This document shows, piece after piece, positions 25,052 through 29,755 of a stretch of 29,755 bases of DNA. The stretch comes from a virus, in the IMG/VR virus record IMGVR_UViG_3300020109_000100, positions 1 through 29,755 of that record; one strand, written 5' to 3'. The translations under genes were made by a program, and so were the position numbers. The notes below the pieces were generated by a model, which saw only the letters and a program-made list of their open reading frames with translations, ran no database searches and was not told the origin of the DNA. Position 1 is the first letter of the stretch; each line of letters begins with the position of its first letter.

Positions 25052-25747
25052 ATGGCTCTTAGATCTTATACAGGAAAACAACAACTTGGATTTGCTGTCG
25101 AAGATTGTTTTTTACAATTATCTGCTCCAGCATCTGGATATACTACTTTAGAACCAAGATTTTCTACTGATCCAGGTAGATCTTGGAGATTTACCACTTC
25201 TGGTGATTATAGTCCAGGAACTGCAGGTGGTAGTGGAACTTCTTATGCAGATTTTACATTAACTCGTGCTGGACAGCAAGCTTGGTTCTCAAGAGTAGCT
25301 TCTGGAGAAACTGACAATATGCCTAATGGAAATCAAGGTGATCTATATGAAACTAGTTTTCAAAATAATGCAAATATGATTTCGTTTTACGCAAATATTC
25401 ATGTTGGCGATGCCCCGCACCCATATTCAAACCCACCGACAACAAGAATTGCAATCTTGCAAAATTATTTTGGTGCCTATCACCAGTTTCAAACTACTGG
25501 TTCACCAACTCCAAACTATTCTGAACCTAGGGTTTGGAATAATGAGCAAAGATTTCAAAATTATGCTATAAGGGGTCAATCATGGGGAATCACAAACTAT
25601 GATGATTATCTAGAATTATCAAAAGGTGCAGATTTTGGTATGGGAATTGGTGTAGCATATATTAGAATTATAAATTTAGGACCAGTTAGAATTCATGTAA
25701 ATGAATTAGCAATTTATCATCATGGTGTCGTAGATAGAAGAGTTTGA
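25052..25747 (+). CDS. Hypothetical fibre-cluster protein (231 aa)
   Basis: The gene starts 2 nt after the 383-aa fibre and its stop overlaps the GAGG ribosome binding site of the next gene. The sequence is beta-rich and aromatic, with 'GFAVEDCFLQLSAPASGY' near the start, 'GRSWRFTTSGDYSPGTAGGSG' split around residue 50, 'TLTRAGQQAWFSRVASGE', and a C-terminal 'IRIINLGPVRIHVNELAIYH'. No signal peptide, membrane segment or enzyme motif is seen. I do not recognise a family. By position it may be a fibre tip or adhesin subunit. Confidence 0.55.
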   Translation: MALRSYTGKQQLGFAVEDCFLQLSAPASGYTTLEPRFSTDPGRSWRFTTSGDYSPGTAGGSGTSYADFTLTRAGQQAWFSRVASGETDNMPNGNQGDLYETSFQNNANMISFYANIHVGDAPHPYSNPPTTRIAILQNYFGAYHQFQTTGSPTPNYSEPRVWNNEQRFQNYAIRGQSWGITNYDDYLELSKGADFGMGIGVAYIRIINLGPVRIHVNELAIYHHGVVDRRV

Positions 25748-25756
25748 GGTAATGAA

Positions 25757-26143
25757 ATGAAAGTAATTAATTTAGATACCCAAGTAGTAGAATTTAACGG
25801 TACAGTATCTCAATTTGATATGATGGGAGGTAAAGATACTTTTGAATTAGTATCTTCTTTCTCTGTCAAACATGCAGCAATACAATCAGGCAATATTGAA
25901 AATGTAGAAGAACCTGAGGAAAATTATAGAAAAAATTTTTCATATGAATATACTCAAGATGAAATAAATCAATTTGCATTTGATCAAATTACAAAATTTT
26001 ATCCATTATGGAAACAAAATAATATTTTAAATTCTGGTGATCAAGATAAAATAAATGATATGTATGAATTTATTGATAGAGTAAGAGAATGGTCAAATCA
26101 ACCGAACCCAATTAGAGAAGAAGTATCAAATATAATCCCATAA
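25757..26143 (+). CDS. Putative tail fibre accessory/assembly-like protein (128 aa)
   Basis: GAGGT at 25746-25750 is a good ribosome binding site for the ATG at 25757 (another ATG at 25752 is out of frame). The N-terminal half is beta-rich (MKVINLDTQVVEFNGTVSQF). The C-terminal half is helical with 'INQFAFDQITKFYPLWKQNN' (about 76-95) and 'MYEFIDRVREWSNQPNP' (about 107-123). A helical 'YP.WKQ.NI ... FID..R.WSN' end like this occurs in small proteins next to phage fibre genes, some of them fibre assembly chaperones. That assignment is inference from pattern and position. The stop at 26141-26143 lies inside the next late promoter. Confidence 0.5.
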   Translation: MKVINLDTQVVEFNGTVSQFDMMGGKDTFELVSSFSVKHAAIQSGNIENVEEPEENYRKNFSYEYTQDEINQFAFDQITKFYPLWKQNNILNSGDQDKINDMYEFIDRVREWSNQPNPIREEVSNIIP

Positions 26144-26146
26144 ATA
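26139..26146 (+). promoter_or_regulatory. T4-type late promoter motif CATAAATA
   Basis: It matches NATAAATA, overlaps the stop codon of the 128-aa gene and ends 29 nt before the ATG at 26176. Expected initiation is near 26152. Confidence 0.72.
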
Positions 26147-26177
26147 GTAGCGTCGTAATTTTTTAATTATCTACTAT
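26144..26177 (+). promoter_or_regulatory. Hairpin that would hide the start codon only in read-through transcripts
   Basis: ATAGTAG (26144-26150) pairs perfectly with CTACTAT (26171-26177), which includes the first two bases of the ATG at 26176. An inner stem pairs 26155-26160 with 26165-26170 around a TTTT loop. The left outer arm overlaps the promoter motif and should not be part of RNA started there. Confidence 0.5.
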
Positions 26178-26370
26178 GACTACTGAACAAATGATTGCTG
26201 ATTTTCAAGAGCAACTGAAGAAGATCGTTGAAGAAATTCGTGATCTTGATTCTCAAATTAATTCAAAAAAAGAGCAATATTTTAGATTGCAAGGAGCAGT
26301 TGAAGCACTCAATATGACTCAAACAACAGAGGCAACGCCAGAAACAGAAGGCGTAGCAACTGCAGAATAA
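26176..26370 (+). CDS. Small coiled-coil protein upstream of gp13 (64 aa)
   Basis: This 64-residue protein is mostly one coiled coil (about 4-46: 'MIADFQEQLKKIVEEIRDL', 'DSQINSKKEQYFRLQGAV', 'EALN') with a polar Thr/Glu-rich tail. I recognise similar short coiled-coil proteins placed just before gp13 in cyanophages; their function is unknown. No Shine-Dalgarno is visible before the ATG. It has its own late promoter and ends in a strong terminator, so it is a single-gene unit and is probably made in different amounts from its neighbours. A structural or assembly role is possible. Confidence 0.72.
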   Translation: MTTEQMIADFQEQLKKIVEEIRDLDSQINSKKEQYFRLQGAVEALNMTQTTEATPETEGVATAE

Positions 26371-26375
26371 AAATG

Positions 26376-26408
26376 AGTCCTCTGCTAAATAAAGCAGAGG
26401 ACTTTTTT
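26376..26408 (+). terminator. Strong intrinsic terminator before gp13
   Basis: A perfect 10-bp stem (AGTCCTCTGC, 26376-26385, with GCAGAGGACT, 26394-26403) and an 8-nt loop are followed by a T-run to 26408. It lies 5 nt after the stop of the 64-aa gene and ends 10 nt before the gp13 ATG. Confidence 0.9.
26384..26391 (+). promoter_or_regulatory. Possible late promoter (GCTAAATA) in the terminator loop
   Basis: It differs from NATAAATA only at the second base and ends 27 nt before the gp13 ATG, inside the 19-29 nt range of the five exact motifs here. RNA started near 26397 would lack the left terminator arm. Confidence 0.4.
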
Positions 26409-26418
26409 ATGCGTATAA

Positions 26419-27222
26419 ATGGCGCAACCATCAACAAGAGCACAACTAAAAGAATATTGTTTACGTAGGTTAGGTAAACCAGTTCTGGAAATTAACGTAG
26501 ATGATGATCAGATTGAAGATCTGATTGATGATGCTATTCAATATTTTCATGAGCGCCATTTTGATGGCATTGAAAGAATGTTTTTAAAGCATCAATTCAC
26601 TGCTGCTGATGTAACTAGATTTACTAGTAGTAACACTACAACTACGGTAGGAACAACTACATGGGAAGAAAGAAATAATTATATTGTTGTTCCTGATCAT
26701 GTAATTGGCATTAATAATATTTTTGGTGTTAAAGGAAGTAACATTAGGAGTAATCTTTTTGGTCTTGAGTATCAACTATTTTTAAATGATTTATATCAAT
26801 TTGGATCAGTTGATATTCTAAGTTATTATATGACTAAATCTTATCTTGAAACATTAGATATGGTTTTAAATAATGGATCTTTTATTCCTTACAGATATAA
26901 TAGAAGAAGAGATCGCCTTTATATTGATACAGATTCTAAGCAAATTGATGAAGGAGAATATGTAATTATAGATTGCTATAGAGTTTTAGATCCAACAACA
27001 AACTCTCAGATTTATAATGATCCATTTTTAAAGCGTTATTTGACATCATTAATTAAAAGGCAATGGGGTCAGAATTTAATTAAGTTCCAAGGAGCACAAC
27101 TTCCTGGTGGCATTACTATGAATGGAAGACAATTATATGATGATGCTATTGCTGAGGTAGAAAAAATAGAAATTGAAATGCGTTCTTCTTATGAACTTCC
27201 AGCATTAGATATGATAGGGTAA
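26419..27222 (+). CDS. 13: Neck protein gp13
   Basis: This is the T4 gp13-type neck (head completion) protein, which with gp14 forms the collar closing the filled head and allowing tail joining. The N-terminus 'QLKEYCLRRLGKPVLEINVD' (about 9-28) and 'DDQIEDLIDDAIQYFHERHF' (about 29-48) is the typical marine T4-like gp13 opening. Later parts include 'NYIVVPDHVIGINNIFGV' (about 87-104), 'YNRRRDRLYIDTD' (about 159-171) and 'TSLIKRQWGQNLIKFQGAQL' (about 210-229). The length of 267 aa is somewhat shorter than T4 gp13 (about 309 aa). It lies directly behind a terminator with no clear ribosome binding site and is followed after 2 nt by gp14, the conserved order. Confidence 0.93.
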   Translation: MAQPSTRAQLKEYCLRRLGKPVLEINVDDDQIEDLIDDAIQYFHERHFDGIERMFLKHQFTAADVTRFTSSNTTTTVGTTTWEERNNYIVVPDHVIGINNIFGVKGSNIRSNLFGLEYQLFLNDLYQFGSVDILSYYMTKSYLETLDMVLNNGSFIPYRYNRRRDRLYIDTDSKQIDEGEYVIIDCYRVLDPTTNSQIYNDPFLKRYLTSLIKRQWGQNLIKFQGAQLPGGITMNGRQLYDDAIAEVEKIEIEMRSSYELPALDMIG

Positions 27223-27224
27223 TT

Positions 27225-28097
27225 ATGCCTAGATCTACTTACTTTACTCACGGTACTAGAAACGAACAGTTTCTTAATCAATCTTTGGTTGATGAATACA
27301 TTAAAATGTTTGGTTTAGATATACATTATATTCCAAGACAAATTATAAACAAAGATGATATCTTAAATGAAGTTATCGCATCTCAATTTTCAGATGCATA
27401 TTTGATAGAAGCATACATGGAAAATTTTGATGGATTTCAAGGACAGGGTGACCTTCTGACAAAATTTGGTATTAGATCAACGGATGAAATTACTCTGGTA
27501 ATTTCAAGACAGAGATTTGAAGATTTTGTTACTATGTCAATGGCAAATATTGAAGGAGTGCTTGTTGGAGATAGACCACAAGAAGGAGATATTATTCATT
27601 TTCCTTTGACAGATAATTTTTTTGAAATTAAATTTGTTGAGCATGAAGATCCATTTTACCAATTTGGTAAATTATATACGTATAAATTAAAATGTGAACT
27701 TTATGAATATAGAGATGAAGTTCCAAATGAAGGAATATTTGATACTCAAGTTGATGAAGGTTTTATCATTAAGTATTACTATAATCAATTAAATGGTTCC
27801 CCAGAAATTGGGGAAGAAGTTGTTGGATCTACATCAGGATCTAAAGCAAGAATAAATAAAATCAACTTTAATAACAATCCACCTTATGTGGAATTAAGAT
27901 CCTTTGACGGTGAATTTGTTAAGAATGAAACTCTTACAGGATTACAAAGTGGATTTACTATAAATATTACTGGTTTTGATGAACTAGATATTAAGGATAC
28001 CTACGCTGACAACATCAAAGTTGAAAATACAGGTGATAATATTTTAGATTTCACTGAAACAAATCCATTTGGAGAATACGGAAATAGGAATGTATAA
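27225..28097 (+). CDS. 14: Neck protein gp14
   Basis: This is the T4 gp14-type neck protein, partner of gp13 in head completion and head-tail joining. The N-terminus 'PRSTYFTHGTRNEQFLNQSL' (about 2-21) and 'IHYIPRQIINKDDILNEV' (about 33-50) is characteristic, as is 'YLIEAYMENFDGFQGQGDLL' (about 59-78) and 'FGKLYTYKLKCELYEYRDE' (about 146-164). The central region holds beta-rich segments including 'GSPEIGEEVVGSTSGSKARI' (about 190-210), a repeat-like motif shared with other phage structural proteins. At 290 aa it is longer than T4 gp14 (256 aa). It sits between gp13 and gp15 with 2-nt gaps, consistent with one transcription unit. Confidence 0.92.
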   Translation: MPRSTYFTHGTRNEQFLNQSLVDEYIKMFGLDIHYIPRQIINKDDILNEVIASQFSDAYLIEAYMENFDGFQGQGDLLTKFGIRSTDEITLVISRQRFEDFVTMSMANIEGVLVGDRPQEGDIIHFPLTDNFFEIKFVEHEDPFYQFGKLYTYKLKCELYEYRDEVPNEGIFDTQVDEGFIIKYYYNQLNGSPEIGEEVVGSTSGSKARINKINFNNNPPYVELRSFDGEFVKNETLTGLQSGFTINITGFDELDIKDTYADNIKVENTGDNILDFTETNPFGEYGNRNV

Positions 28098-28099
28098 TC

Positions 28100-28900
28100 A
28101 TGTTAGGTAATTACAGTTATAACCAAATTATAAGAAAGTGTGTCGTTGGTTTCGGCACACTTTTTAATAATATAGAAATTAGAAAAGTTAATGAAGATGG
28201 ATCTACTTATCAGAGAATGAAGGTTCCTCTGGCATATGGTCCTAGAGAGAAGTTCCTTGCACGTTTGACGGAACAACCAGAATTGGGTAGATCAAATGCC
28301 ATAACCCTGCCAAGGTTATCATTTGAAATGGTGGGAATGTCTTATGATCCTTCTAGAAAGCAAAGTCCTGTTCAATACTGTCTTTCAAATGCAGATAACG
28401 AAGGTGTAAAAAAAACTTATGTACCAGTTCCATATAATTTGGAATTTGAATTAAACATCTTAAGTAGGACTCAAGACGATGCTCTTCAAATCATAGAGCA
28501 AATTGTACCATTTTTTCAACCATCATTCAACATAAGTATTAAACTTGTTGAAGATGCATTAATTGTAAAAGATGTTCCAATTGTTTTAACAACTATTGAT
28601 TTTAGTGATAAGTATGAAGGAGATTTTGAAGATAGAAGAATTATTACATATACACTAAGATTCTCTATTAAAACTTATATCTATGGTCCTAGCACTGATG
28701 TTGGCGAAATCAAAAAAGCAATAGTAAAAGAGTATGCAAATACTGATCGCACTATTCCAAGCAGGCATCGTCAATATGAAGTAACTCCAAAAGCACTTAC
28801 TGATATTAATAATGATGGGGTAATCAATGCCATTGATGATTCCTTGTTAACTGCAGATGATGATTTTGGGTTTAATGAAACGGTTGCGTACTACTCATAA
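28100..28900 (+). CDS. 15: Tail completion / sheath stabiliser protein gp15
   Basis: This is the T4 gp15-type protein, which caps the top of the tail as a hexamer, stabilises the sheath and docks to the neck. Conserved pieces are 'NYSYNQIIRKCVVGFGTLFN' (about 3-22), 'KVPLAYGPREKFLARL' (about 41-56), 'ITLPRLSFEMVGMSYDPSR' (about 67-85), 'YNLEFELNILSRTQDDALQI' (about 111-130) and 'EQIVPFFQPSFNISIKLV' (about 132-149), matching the T4 order of 'ILPYFQPHFN'-type segments. Length (266 aa) is close to T4 gp15 (272 aa). An oddity: the C-terminal tail holds a dockerin/EF-hand-like loop (Asp235 to Asp246). A terminator-like hairpin lies in codons 12-22. Confidence 0.92.
   Translation: MLGNYSYNQIIRKCVVGFGTLFNNIEIRKVNEDGSTYQRMKVPLAYGPREKFLARLTEQPELGRSNAITLPRLSFEMVGMSYDPSRKQSPVQYCLSNADNEGVKKTYVPVPYNLEFELNILSRTQDDALQIIEQIVPFFQPSFNISIKLVEDALIVKDVPIVLTTIDFSDKYEGDFEDRRIITYTLRFSIKTYIYGPSTDVGEIKKAIVKEYANTDRTIPSRHRQYEVTPKALTDINNDGVINAIDDSLLTADDDFGFNETVAYYS
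28135..28165 (+). terminator. Terminator-like hairpin inside the start of gp15
   Basis: Bases 28135-28145 pair with 28153-28163 (11 pairs, one G-U) around a 7-nt loop, and the right arm runs into five T residues (28161-28165). The shape is that of an intrinsic terminator, but it lies in coding sequence, so it may be only partly active or coincidental. Confidence 0.45.
28802..28837 (+). other. Dockerin/EF-hand-like calcium loop in gp15
   Basis: Codons 235-246 of gp15 encode Asp-Ile-Asn-Asn-Asp-Gly-Val-Ile-Asn-Ala-Ile-Asp. Asp/Asn stand at positions 1, 3, 5, 9 and 12 with Gly at 6 and Ile at 8, the classic 12-residue Ca2+-binding loop pattern. Confidence 0.6.
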
Positions 28901-28902
28901 AC

Positions 28903-29325
28903 ATGAAAGAACAATTTGATGGTATTGAGCAAGCTCTAGATGTTGCTACTGAATTAATTTCAGTAACACCCGAAAAGAAAAAACAAAAAAATATTGATAT
29001 TGATATTGAAAAAGATATTAAAAAAGATTATGAATATTCTAGAGCGCAATTATATAATATTATAGATAAAGGTCAAGAGGCTTTGGATGGCATCTTAGAA
29101 GTTGCTGGTGCCTCTGATCACCCCAGAGCATATGAGGTTGCTGGTCAATTAATTAAAAGCGTCTCAGACGCTACAGATAAATTAATTGACCTTCAAAAGA
29201 AAATGCAAGATCTTGAAGAGGGACCAAAATCAAAACAAAATGTAACTAATAACAATGCATTATTTGTTGGTTCAACAGCAGAACTCTCAAAATTAATTAA
29301 GCAAGGTTTGATAGATAATAAATAA
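28903..29325 (+). CDS. 16: Terminase small subunit gp16
   Basis: This is the T4 gp16-type small terminase, which forms a ring that recognises DNA and regulates the large terminase gp17 during packaging. The central segment has 'RAQLYNIIDKGQEALDGILE' (about 47-66), 'HPRAYEVAGQLIKSVSDATD' (about 74-93) and 'KLIDLQKKMQDLE' (about 94-106), the helical oligomerisation core corresponding to T4's 'SPRHMEVFATLMGQM' region. 'NVTNNNALFVGSTAELSKLI' (about 114-133) matches the C-terminal 'NATVFMGSPTEL' motif. At 140 aa it is a little shorter than T4 gp16 (164 aa). It follows gp15 by 2 nt. The gene for gp17 is expected downstream, beyond the window. Confidence 0.9.
   Translation: MKEQFDGIEQALDVATELISVTPEKKKQKNIDIDIEKDIKKDYEYSRAQLYNIIDKGQEALDGILEVAGASDHPRAYEVAGQLIKSVSDATDKLIDLQKKMQDLEEGPKSKQNVTNNNALFVGSTAELSKLIKQGLIDNK
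29317..29324 (+). promoter_or_regulatory. T4-type late promoter motif AATAAATA
   Basis: It matches NATAAATA over the last codons of gp16 and ends 19 nt before the ATG at 29344. It probably drives the 81-aa gene and those after it. Confidence 0.68.
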
Positions 29326-29343
29326 TCAATAAAAAGAAGTACT

Positions 29344-29589
29344 ATGGCACTTAAAGTATTAGCTACAGAAACCACTTTAACATCAGCAACTAACGTTAGT
29401 TTAGCAACTGTTGTTAGAGTTATCAATACTAGCACTGCAGCATTAGTAACTCGTAAAGATATTGATGGTGTTACAGTTGGTAGTTTTACAATGGCAGCAA
29501 ATGAAATTGCTTTTGTTGAGAAGGATCCAACGGATACACTTGAAGGTGGTGCAGGATTTAAAGCAGTTAAAGTTGCGTATTCAAACTAA
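29344..29589 (+). CDS. Conserved hypothetical beta-rich protein between gp16 and the DUF6321-like gene (81 aa)
   Basis: The ATG at 29344 lies 18 bp after gp16, behind a late promoter, with a weak ribosome binding site (AGAAG). The protein is beta-rich and Ala/Thr/Val-rich: 'MALKVLATETTLTSATNVSL', 'ATVVRVINTSTAALVTRKD' and 'MAANEIAFVEKDPTDTLEGG', ending 'KAVKVAYSN'. It has no Cys or Trp, no signal and no membrane segment. I recall similar ~80-aa proteins at this place in marine T4-like genomes, with no assigned function. Late expression and a small stable beta fold would fit a minor virion component. Confidence 0.68.
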   Translation: MALKVLATETTLTSATNVSLATVVRVINTSTAALVTRKDIDGVTVGSFTMAANEIAFVEKDPTDTLEGGAGFKAVKVAYSN

Positions 29590-29610
29590 TAACTTAATCT
29601 AAAACCTAAC

Positions 29611-29755
29611 ATGAAAACATTTAAAGAGTTTTCTGAGCAATTAGAAGAATCAGCATGGACTCGTAAGGAGGGTCAAAATAAAAAAGGTGGACTCAATGAG
29701 AAGGGAAGAAAATCTTACGAACGTGAGAATCCTGGAAGCGACCTTAAGGCACCTT
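29611..29755 (+). CDS. DUF6321-like protein with capsid-targeting-like N-terminus (truncated by window end)
   Basis: A frame opens at ATG 29611 and runs without a stop to the end of the window (48 codons). Residues 15-47 ('AWTRKEGQNKKGGLNEKGRK', then 'SYERENPGSDLKAP') are the Lys/Gly-rich signature I recall for DUF6321, found in T4-like phages near the large terminase gene. The first 13 residues, 'MKTFKEFSEQLEE', resemble the T4 capsid-targeting sequence of internal proteins ('MKTYQEFIAE'), which is removed by the gp21 protease after Glu. The product may therefore be packaged in the head and processed; this is inference. Confidence 0.72.
   Translation, partial: MKTFKEFSEQLEESAWTRKEGQNKKGGLNEKGRKSYERENPGSDLKAP

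Noticed and set aside
26414-26421. TATAAATG resembling a late promoter at the gp13 start
   Set aside because: It overlaps the ATG itself, so RNA started from it would begin after the start codon.
29308-29329. 5-bp inverted repeat (TTGAT / ATCAA) around the late promoter at 29317
   Set aside because: It is too short in AT-rich DNA, and neither arm reaches the ribosome binding site or start codon of the next gene.

Overview
The window is a late structural-gene block of a T4-like myovirus, most likely a marine cyanophage or a close relative infecting another low-GC pelagic bacterium such as Prochlorococcus or SAR11. The evidence is the consecutive neck and terminase set at the right end (gp13, gp14, gp15, gp16), T4-type late promoter motifs (NATAAATA) a short distance upstream of gene blocks, AT-rich DNA with A/T-ending codons, and fibre-protein motifs typical of marine T4-like phages. 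All supported genes are on the + strand. I see no tRNA, IS element, integrase or CRISPR array. No gap between genes exceeds about 50 bp, so there is no long non-coding stretch. || Layout. (1) 1-1003: the C-terminal part of a large, probably baseplate-associated structural protein, overlapped by a 79-aa coiled-coil protein. (2) 1034-11470: a block behind late promoter 1004-1011. It holds a 112-aa beta-sandwich-like protein, a 69-aa fibre-motif protein, a 742-aa fibre, a 71-aa coiled-coil protein, a 2240-aa fibre with LamG and cupredoxin-like domains, and a 256-aa fibre accessory protein. (3) 11508-23856: a block behind late promoter 11474-11481. It holds a 3175-aa mosaic fibre, then 97-aa, 321-aa and two LamG-type proteins that look like a variable adhesin cassette. 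(4) 23898-26143: a block behind late promoter 23867-23874, with a 383-aa fibre, a 231-aa protein and a 128-aa protein. (5) 26176-26370: a 64-aa coiled-coil protein with its own late promoter and a strong intrinsic terminator. (6) 26419-29325: gp13, gp14, gp15 and gp16. (7) 29344 to the end: an 81-aa protein behind another late promoter, then the start of a DUF6321-like gene cut by the window edge. || How the genes work together: the left and centre probably encode host-recognition fibres and adhesins that decorate the baseplate or tail. The right end encodes the neck and tail-completion proteins that join head and tail, and the small terminase subunit that starts DNA packaging. Cotranscription from T4-type late promoters would fit virion assembly late in infection. 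|| Points most worth a second look: a cupredoxin-like domain with a complete amicyanin-type copper ligand set inserted inside a LamG domain of the 2240-aa fibre, plus a second copy in the same protein that has lost all four ligands; three inverted repeats whose left arm lies at or before a late promoter and whose right arm covers the next gene's translation start, the arrangement known from T4 late genes; a possible late promoter in the loop of an intrinsic terminator before gp13; a dockerin/EF-hand-like loop in the tail of gp15; and a T4-like capsid-targeting N-terminus on the truncated last gene.
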